Shown piece after piece: positions 6,601 to 12,220 of a DNA stretch of 12,220 nt. The stretch is from contig CANQDB010000034.1 in the NCBI GenBank assembly GCA_947591175.1, positions 1 to 12,220 on the forward strand, written 5' to 3'. The notes under the pieces were generated by a model that did not search any database, had not been told where the DNA came from, and worked only from the letters and a program-made list of their open reading frames with translations. The DNA comes from an uncultured Bacilli bacterium (GTDB lineage: Bacteria > Bacillota_I > Bacilli_A > RF39 > UBA660). The translations under genes and the position numbers were made by a program. How positions within the stretch are numbered: the first letter of the stretch is position 1; each line of letters opens with the position of its first letter.

Positions 6601-9600
6601 GGCTTTGTACTTTATCGAAAATATTTTAAAAACTATAGAATCCCTTCCAAAATGGTATGGACATCTTTATAACTGGTACGATATTAATAAAAAGACTATT
6701 ATGCCACCATCTTTTGTTTCTTCAGTCGATAGTGGTAACTTTACAGCTTGTCTATTTGTCACCAAGGCTTTCCTTAAGAAAATAGGGGAAGAAGACTTAG
6801 CCAAGAAAGTAGCCAACTTAATCGATGCGACCGATTTCTCTAAACTATATACGCAAGAAGATGTCTTTAGTATCGGTTACAATGTTATCGAAAACGAAGC
6901 ATCTGACTACCACTACAATCGTTTTGCAAGTGAAAGTCGTCTTTTAAGTTACGTAGCCATTGCTAAAGGAGATGTTCCTGCTAAACATTGGTTTTGCCTT
7001 GATAAAACCTTAACTAAATTTCAAAATCGTAAAGGCCTAGCTTCCTGGGCGGGGTCTCTTTTCGAATACTACATGCCTTTAATATTCATGAAAAATTACA
7101 AGAACACTTTGCTTGACGAAAGTTACGATTTTGCTTACTTTTGTCAACGTTACTACATGGATGAAATTGATTCTCATCTTCCCTGGGGTATTTCAGAATG
7201 TGCCTATGACGAATTAGATAATGGTATCAACTATAAATATCGGACGTTTTCAGTTCCATACTTACGCCTTCAAGGCTTGAGTAGTGATCATATCGTTATC
7301 TCACCTTACAGTTCTATGATGGTTTTACCGTTGAAACCTAAAGAAGTATTTAGAAACTATAAAAAATGGAAGAAACTAGGAATGCTTGCGAAGTATGGTT
7401 TCTATGAGTCGTATGATACGAAAACTAAGAGACCAGTGTATGCGTACTTTTCACACCATCAAGGAATGATCCTAGCAAGTATTGCGAACTATCTAGAAGA
7501 AGGAGTAATACAAGATTTATTTGCCCAAGATGAAAGAACTAACGCCTTCGAGATTTTGACGAAAGAGAAAATTCAATTACATCCGGTTATCGACTTACAA
7601 ATTGCTAAGTATAAACGTTTCCATTATGAAAAAGAGAAACAAGTATCCGATATGCGTTACTTCACTTATTTGAGTGATTTACCTGAAGTATCGGTTGTCT
7701 CGAATGGGAAATATACGGTCTTAATGAACGATAGGGGTAATGGTTTCTCAAGGTACAAAGAAATCCAAATTAACCGTTACCGCAAAGTAACGGAGCAGGA
7801 CTATGGTACTTTCCTTTATATAAAGGATTTAGCAACAAATGAAGTTTGGTCTAATACTTTTGCTCCAATTAACGAAGAACCTGATCAATACGAAGTAGTC
7901 TTTGCCTCGGATAAAATCAAATACGTCCTAAGCCGTAACGATATCACGACGACGACTGAAGTGATCGTAACTGATGCGACACCTGTCGAAATTAGAAAGA
8001 TCACTTTAAAAAACAACAGTCATAAAGAACGTCATTTAGAACTTACTTCGTATTTGGAACCTACTATGACAGAAAATAGTAACGATGTTACCCATCGAAC
8101 TTTCCATAGTCTCTTCTTCGATGTTTCATACGACGAAAAAATGGAAGCCTTACTTCTTAAAAAGATAAATAGGGATCAAGCCCCATCTTACTACTTGTTA
8201 CATAAATTGATGGTTTTTGATAAAACAGAACCATATACCTATGAGACACGAAGAGAAAACTTTATTGGAAGAAACAGGACAAGTAGAAACCCACTTGCTT
8301 TAGAAAATGCCTTAACTAACAGTATCGGTACTCCAATAGATCCAGTATTAAGTATGCAAAACACTATTACTTTGCATCCTAACGAACAAAAGACTATTAT
8401 TATCTTAAATTCCTTTGGGACATCTTCTAAACAAGTTATCGATAATGCACATAGTTACGATACCCTTGAAAAAATCGAAGATGCTATTGCTTCATCATCT
8501 TTAGCCAATCGCAATCAGACTAAAAAATTAGGTCTTACTTCGATCGACATGGAACTCTTTAATCAAATGTTAAATTACTTATATCAGACGAGTAAGATTA
8601 GTATCAGTGAAGAACGCCAAGTTTTATTAAGACAAAATACTTTAGGTCAACCTGGACTATGGAAATTTGGAATCTCTGGAGATAGACCACTAATTACGGT
8701 TACCATTCACGATGTTGCTTATATAGGTGTCGCAAAGCAAGTTTTAAAGGCTTACGAATACTTTAAATCTAAAGGAATCTATATCGATGTGGCCATCATC
8801 AATGATGAAAAGAAGCCATTACGTACTCAAATTCAAAATGAAATCGAGTTTACAGAGTTCTATATTGATAAATTAAATGATTTCTCTAATCGCTCTGGTC
8901 ACATTTATCTAATCGATAAAGATGAAGTAACGGATTCTGAACGAATATTACTAAATACTTTTGCTAGATTAAGATTAGATACCAATGAATACACATCTTT
9001 AAAAGATTACATCAAAGATTTACAAGAGAAAAATCATATCAGTTCGTATCAGCCACTCGAATTACAAGAAAACGAAGAACTTGAAGTACCAAATAACCTC
9101 ACATTCTACAACCAATTTGGTGGTTTCCTCCATCAAGGCAAAGAATATGTTGTGACTAACCCTGATACTCCAACTCCCTGGATTAACGTGTTAGCCAACA
9201 AAAACTTTGGTACTTTAGTATCCAATAACATGATGGGCTTTACTTACTACAAGAATAGTCAAGAATTTAAACTTACATCTTGGACTAACGATATAGTAGC
9301 CTTTGACCCTTCGGAAGGGTTCAAAGTTAATGGCTTCTTATTCCATCCGACAAGTGCCATTCATAGTTTTGGGTACTCGAGTTTTAGAAGTAGAACTAAT
9401 CTTTTTGAAGAAGAAGTCACCATGTTTGTGCCACGTCTTGAACATTTGAAAATCTATCTATTCACTATCAAGAATAGAACAGAAGAAAACCAAACTGTCG
9501 ATTTATCTTTCTTTGTTAATCCTGTCTTAGGTGACAAAGAAGAGAAGACAAGTCGCTATATCTTATGTAATCAAGTGAAAGATAAAAATTACTTGACGAT

Positions 9601-11341
9601 GCGAAATGTATACCAAACTGATTACCAAAACACTTTAGTTTTCATGTCTTCTAATGAACCAGTAAGTAAATTTAGTACGCATCATATCTTAGTTAAATCG
9701 TTATCTAATCACTTTACTTTAGCAAAGGGAGAAGAGAAGACTATCGTCTATATTTTAGGTACGGCTTTATCGGAACCGGAAATCTCTACTTTAATGCAAA
9801 AGTACGAAACTCCTCTTAAAGCCAAACGCGAACTAAAAGACGTCATCAACTATTTCCAACATTTACTAGATACTATTCAAGTTAAGACACCTGATGTTAG
9901 TTTCGATTACATGTTAAATGGTTGGTACTTGTATCAAACTATCGTCGGAAGAATTAGAGCTCGAAGTGGTTTTTATCAAGTAAGTGGGGCTTTCGGTTAC
10001 CGTGATCAACTCCAAGATAATACTAATATTGCGAGCATCTTGCCAGAACGAGCTAAGGAACAAATTCTAAAAAATGCTTATCATCAATTCCCTGAAGGAG
10101 ATGCGTTGCATTGGTGGTTAGAGCCTCGTAATTTTGGCTTGAGGAGCCGTTACAAAGATGACTATCTTTGGTTAGTGTACGCGGTCAGTCAATATGTTAG
10201 ATATACTAAAGATAAATCGATTTTAAGTATTTCCGTACCATTTATCGAAGGTGATGCTTTACAAGAAAATGAAGAGGAAAAAGGAATTACCTTTACCGAA
10301 TCAAAAGAGATTGCTTCTGTATATGAGCATTGCAGGAGAGCAATTGACCGTACGCTTAATGATTTAGGAAGTCATGGCTTACCTAAAATTGGTGGGGGAG
10401 ACTGGAACGATGGCATGAATAAAGTAGGTATCAAAGGTTATGGTGAAAGTGTTTGGTTATCGTTTTTCTATTACGACTTGTTGAATCGTTTTATCGAACT
10501 AAGTAAACTATATCAAAAAGATATGGATACTTCCGTTTATGAAGAGGCTAAAATTAATCTATCGCAAAACATCGAACGTTACGCCTACGATAAAGATTAT
10601 TATTTAAGAGCATACTTCGATAACGGCGATAAACTAGGTTCAAGTGAAAACGAAGAATGTCAAATCGATTTGATATCGCAATGCTTTGCTATTTTAAGTG
10701 GTGTTGCTCCCAAAGAAAAATATGAGACATTACTCACAAGTATAAAGAAGAACTTAGTTGATCCTGAGATAAAAATCGTTAAACTTTTAACTCCACCATT
10801 TAGTAATTCACCTAATTACCCAGGCTACATTCAAGATTATCCAAAAGGTATAAGAGAAAATGGCGGACAATATACTCATGCCGTGGCGTGGTACGTATTA
10901 GCGTTAATTAAAGCAGGACACCTTGACGAGGCTTACGAAATTTATCAACAAATGAATCCGATTGAAAGAACTAAGACAGCCAAGGACGTTTCAATTTATA
11001 AGACCGAACCATATGTCATTGTAGCCGATATCTATGCGAATCGTGAACACTTAGGTCGAGGTGGCTGGACCTGGTATACAGGAAGTGCCGGTTGGTTCTA
11101 TAAAGTTGGAATCGAAGATATCTTAGGTTTCCATAAAAAAGGTGAAGTAATCGAAATTAAACCGATGGTACCATCTACTTGGAAGTCTTACGAAATAACT
11201 TATCGTTATATGGATACTAAATATCACATAAAACTAAAGAGAAGCGAAACATCTAGAATTATCGTCGATGGCCAAGAAGTAAAAGAAATAAAGCTAGTAA
11301 ACGACTTACAAACTCACGAAGTCGAAGTCGAGTGGAGGTAA
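3665..11341 (+). CDS. Cyclic beta-1,2-glucan synthase-like protein (Cgs/NdvB family; GT84 + GH189-type + GH94)
   Basis: Studied homologues (Brucella Cgs, Agrobacterium ChvB, about 2,830-2,870 residues) use UDP-glucose to prime on themselves, elongate, trim and cyclise beta-1,2-glucan at the inner membrane. This 2,558-residue protein matches the family along its whole length. Residues 1-320 are a cytosolic helical part with I-I-D-N-Y and M-D-E-P-S-K-D-Q-Y-R elements. Membrane segments lie at about 323-372. The GT84 core has E491-R-K-R-G-A, D536-A-G538, D618-E-G-S-F, S-H-D650 and R681-H-H-R684-W685. More membrane segments lie at about 725-775 and 845-895. The glucoamylase-like cyclisation domain (about 910-1290) has P-D940-N-F-Q-E, H1000-L-Y-N-W-Y-D, S-V-D1022-S-G-N, A-S-E1090-S-R, W-G-I-S-E1178 and H1264-H-Q-G-M. 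The GH94 part (about 1340-2558) includes beta-sandwich regions, R2113-D-Q and G-D2246-W-N-D2249-G, which holds the likely general acid. The unusual point is D-A-G where GT84 proteins have DxD. Whether it still makes cyclic glucan, or now only remodels or phosphorolyses it, is open. It is probably cotranscribed with pgi. Confidence 0.93.
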   Translation: MTNFQKDFKEDLKDIKIYYDYLVSLTTDQKTIGVINEWIIDNYAMLLESSNVVSDFLTDKTLKKTINNSGVKLRKMIENILEYQDYKLTEKTFIRSFHQYQKEKDISLSYHEIQVLKPLLIMELMQKIRELCEKEQENLETILSVDREISRLEEKHEKDKTAIVSAFVFDKEMEIDPIYFDRLNYHLTRLGTPFNDLFYQMNEVLEANNLSLRQVIRTAQADRIKTNLYISKLFNLIKVAQEFKIENLYQGMSITEKELNKDSIYRKMDEPSKDQYRNELIKKAKHKHLKELAYARQLIAKGTKEDKHIGFYLFPQKSNRKKVVIYLTTIFVLTFFLTGLLSFYLTDFYILNFILLLIPTSEIVIQLIEQFLMHFNPPRTLPALAYKEGIPTSSSTILVIPTILKDPKKVEAMFLDLEKYYLSNKSNNLYFALLGDCTEQKEPSIKMDKEIKECGLKCCARLNKKYGKELFYFAYRKRVYHESEDSYLGWERKRGAIIQFNELLLKKMTKAEKNSWFEVETLSNLTVPIRYVVTVDAGNVPVLGSIIDLVRTMDHPLVRPVMDKNKTKVIKGHALIEPKLTIDIESSNRSFYAELFAGLGGFDVYNTKVANFYQDIFDEGSFMGKGIYDLEVFDTLLSKKFPKQTVLSHDLIEGNYLRSGFASNIEIVDDFSTTFLRDMTRHHRWARGDVQMLPWVLPKVKDENGKKRKNPTTLLGKWKILDNIRRNLIDVCLLLILIAALLTPSASIFAWSFYVALIIFLPLILYLNSKIHFQFSKKVKVKPYHRIIEGTSAVICRSFIQLITLPYQAWLYLNAMGKAMYRLVISKKHLLSWMTAEEAERTVSNNLINYLIQFWMHSLVIIILIVATYFLDPSKMIHTAILSILFLLAPFILWAISQPKKDKKYLLDEDEQQEMRSLGKKTWAFFEENLTPETNFLIPDNFQENREIKKDHKTSSTDIGFSLTSVVSAYELGYIKKEKALYFIENILKTIESLPKWYGHLYNWYDINKKTIMPPSFVSSVDSGNFTACLFVTKAFLKKIGEEDLAKKVANLIDATDFSKLYTQEDVFSIGYNVIENEASDYHYNRFASESRLLSYVAIAKGDVPAKHWFCLDKTLTKFQNRKGLASWAGSLFEYYMPLIFMKNYKNTLLDESYDFAYFCQRYYMDEIDSHLPWGISECAYDELDNGINYKYRTFSVPYLRLQGLSSDHIVISPYSSMMVLPLKPKEVFRNYKKWKKLGMLAKYGFYESYDTKTKRPVYAYFSHHQGMILASIANYLEEGVIQDLFAQDERTNAFEILTKEKIQLHPVIDLQIAKYKRFHYEKEKQVSDMRYFTYLSDLPEVSVVSNGKYTVLMNDRGNGFSRYKEIQINRYRKVTEQDYGTFLYIKDLATNEVWSNTFAPINEEPDQYEVVFASDKIKYVLSRNDITTTTEVIVTDATPVEIRKITLKNNSHKERHLELTSYLEPTMTENSNDVTHRTFHSLFFDVSYDEKMEALLLKKINRDQAPSYYLLHKLMVFDKTEPYTYETRRENFIGRNRTSRNPLALENALTNSIGTPIDPVLSMQNTITLHPNEQKTIIILNSFGTSSKQVIDNAHSYDTLEKIEDAIASSSLANRNQTKKLGLTSIDMELFNQMLNYLYQTSKISISEERQVLLRQNTLGQPGLWKFGISGDRPLITVTIHDVAYIGVAKQVLKAYEYFKSKGIYIDVAIINDEKKPLRTQIQNEIEFTEFYIDKLNDFSNRSGHIYLIDKDEVTDSERILLNTFARLRLDTNEYTSLKDYIKDLQEKNHISSYQPLELQENEELEVPNNLTFYNQFGGFLHQGKEYVVTNPDTPTPWINVLANKNFGTLVSNNMMGFTYYKNSQEFKLTSWTNDIVAFDPSEGFKVNGFLFHPTSAIHSFGYSSFRSRTNLFEEEVTMFVPRLEHLKIYLFTIKNRTEENQTVDLSFFVNPVLGDKEEKTSRYILCNQVKDKNYLTMRNVYQTDYQNTLVFMSSNEPVSKFSTHHILVKSLSNHFTLAKGEEKTIVYILGTALSEPEISTLMQKYETPLKAKRELKDVINYFQHLLDTIQVKTPDVSFDYMLNGWYLYQTIVGRIRARSGFYQVSGAFGYRDQLQDNTNIASILPERAKEQILKNAYHQFPEGDALHWWLEPRNFGLRSRYKDDYLWLVYAVSQYVRYTKDKSILSISVPFIEGDALQENEEEKGITFTESKEIASVYEHCRRAIDRTLNDLGSHGLPKIGGGDWNDGMNKVGIKGYGESVWLSFFYYDLLNRFIELSKLYQKDMDTSVYEEAKINLSQNIERYAYDKDYYLRAYFDNGDKLGSSENEECQIDLISQCFAILSGVAPKEKYETLLTSIKKNLVDPEIKIVKLLTPPFSNSPNYPGYIQDYPKGIRENGGQYTHAVAWYVLALIKAGHLDEAYEIYQQMNPIERTKTAKDVSIYKTEPYVIVADIYANREHLGRGGWTWYTGSAGWFYKVGIEDILGFHKKGEVIEIKPMVPSTWKSYEITYRYMDTKYHIKLKRSETSRIIVDGQEVKEIKLVNDLQTHEVEVEWR
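11334..11338 (+). promoter_or_regulatory. Ribosome binding site of pgi inside the synthase 3' end
   Basis: GGAGG forms part of the last sense codons of the synthase gene and ends 4 nt before the pgi ATG at 11343. Just one base separates the synthase stop codon from the pgi start, so the two are probably translationally coupled. Confidence 0.8.
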
Positions 11342-11342
11342 T

Positions 11343-12220
11343 ATGTTAAAGTTAGATTTTATAGGGTTTGAACCTACAATTGATTTAAATAAAAGGGATG
11401 AAATCCTAAAGAAACTAAATACAAATGAGGCGATGTGTGATTTTCTAGAAATATCTAAGACTATCTCACAAGAAGAACTATCTAAAGTATTAGAATTAAA
11501 GTCTGAAATTCAAAGGAATGCCGATTTATTCATCGTCGTTGGTATTGGAGGTTCCTATCTTGGGGCCAAGGCCATGATCGACGCCTTAAATCATTACTTT
11601 AAGGAAGAAGGCCCAAAAATAATTTTTGCTGGAACTTCTTTATCTAGTGCTTATTTAAAAGAAGTCCTTGCCGAAATGGAAGATAAAAGTGTCTATGTTA
11701 ACGTTATCTCGAAGTCAGGTAACACACTAGAACCATCTATTGCCTTTGAACTTATCGAAAAAGAAATGAAAACTTTATTCCCTGATTACCAAAAAAGAAT
11801 AATTGTGACGACTGATAAGGAACATAGTTCTTTACGAAGTCATGCTTCAATTGAAGGTTATAGAACACTAGAAGTTCCTACTAATATCGGTGGAAGGTAT
11901 TCTTGTCTTTCGGTCGTAGGACTTCTTCCAATGGCAGTTAAAGGAGTCGACATCGAAAGTTTACTAAGGGGAGCTGCATCCCAAGAAAAAGATTTAACGC
12001 CTTCCGTCACTTATGCTTTTTGGCGTTATAACTTGGAATGTCGTGGAAAGGAGATCGAACTAGTTACTTTCTACGAAGAAAAACTACGTTCCTTTGGGGA
12101 CTGGGTCGTTCAACTTTTAGCCGAAACTCAAGGCAAAAATAAAAAGGGAATACTTCCGGTTTCAAACTTTTTTACTGCTAATCTTCATTCCTTAGGCCAG
12201 TACATTCAAGAAGGGAAAGA
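11343..12220 (+). CDS. pgi: Glucose-6-phosphate isomerase, 3' end beyond the window
   Basis: Pgi interconverts glucose-6-phosphate and fructose-6-phosphate in the cytosol, linking glycolysis, gluconeogenesis and sugar-nucleotide supply. The window holds 292 complete codons of an open frame that runs off the right edge; Bacillus Pgi is about 450 residues, so roughly two thirds is present. Recognisable family motifs are V-V-G67-I-G-G-S71-Y-L-G near the N-terminus, the phosphate-binding S123-K-S-G-N-T128, N181-I-G-G-R185-Y-S, the E261-T-Q-G-K segment with the expected catalytic Glu, and L-H282-S-L-G-Q close to the end. No frameshift or stop is seen. It starts 1 nt after the glucan synthase stop with a strong GGAGG, and I see no terminator or separate promoter between them. 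Synthase and isomerase are therefore probably made from one transcript. Confidence 0.97.
   Translation, partial: MLKLDFIGFEPTIDLNKRDEILKKLNTNEAMCDFLEISKTISQEELSKVLELKSEIQRNADLFIVVGIGGSYLGAKAMIDALNHYFKEEGPKIIFAGTSLSSAYLKEVLAEMEDKSVYVNVISKSGNTLEPSIAFELIEKEMKTLFPDYQKRIIVTTDKEHSSLRSHASIEGYRTLEVPTNIGGRYSCLSVVGLLPMAVKGVDIESLLRGAASQEKDLTPSVTYAFWRYNLECRGKEIELVTFYEEKLRSFGDWVVQLLAETQGKNKKGILPVSNFFTANLHSLGQYIQEGK

Noticed and set aside
3665..11341. The 7.7-kb open frame as a false fusion of separate genes
   Set aside because: The domain order and linker elements match the known cyclic beta-1,2-glucan synthase architecture throughout, with no break in the frame.
1..12220. Mycoplasma-type code with UGA read as Trp
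   Set aside because: Trp positions in conserved motifs (RHHRW, GDWNDG, NWYD) are all TGG, and no in-frame TGA occurs in the complete genes. The observed stops are TAA and TAG.

Overview
The window looks like chromosomal DNA from a low-GC member of the Bacilli/Erysipelotrichia/Mollicutes-related branch of Firmicutes. The reasons are AT-rich coding sequence, strong GGAGG-type ribosome binding sites, extended -10 promoters, and a DnaI-type helicase loader with an N-terminal Cys-rich zinc region, which is typical of Bacilli. Every identified gene is on the + strand. Trp is written TGG, and about 3,700 codons of complete CDS contain no in-frame TGA, so nothing suggests the UGA=Trp code. No mobile elements, tRNAs, rRNAs or CRISPR arrays were seen. 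The species cannot be named from the sequence.

Region 1 (1-621) is a single-gene unit. It has an extended -10 promoter, a membrane-anchored extracytoplasmic protein of unknown function with a predicted beta-rich ectodomain, and a short A/T-rich terminator. Region 2 (632-3620) is a two-gene operon: dnaI (replicative helicase loader), then 8 nt later an unusual RNase II/R-family exonuclease. The exonuclease has the RNB catalytic domain, but its N-terminus is an unrecognised ~310-residue helical region and it has no room for a C-terminal S1 domain. A 13-bp terminator hairpin starts inside its last codons.

Region 3 (3635 to the window end) starts from an extended -10 promoter packed directly against that terminator. 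It encodes a 2,558-residue multidomain membrane enzyme of the cyclic beta-1,2-glucan synthase family (Cgs/NdvB/ChvB). The order is an N-terminal cytosolic part, membrane segments, a GT84 glycosyltransferase, more membrane segments, a glucoamylase-like (GH189-type) cyclisation domain and a GH94 phosphorylase-like part. One nucleotide after its stop begins pgi (glucose-6-phosphate isomerase), which runs off the window. Known members of the synthase family use UDP-glucose to start, elongate, trim and cyclise beta-1,2-glucan. A GH94 phosphorolysis step would release glucose-1-phosphate, and pgi sits at the glucose-6-P/fructose-6-P node, so the pair plausibly links glucan metabolism to central carbon flow.

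The main oddities are three. The GT84 DxD motif reads D-A-G, so the second, metal-binding Asp is missing although the rest of the catalytic core is kept. The RNB enzyme has a Glu in place of one of the four conserved active-site Asp residues and has unusual flanking architecture. The genes are packed so tightly that promoters, terminators and ribosome binding sites overlap, with predicted mRNA leaders of only about 14-22 nt.
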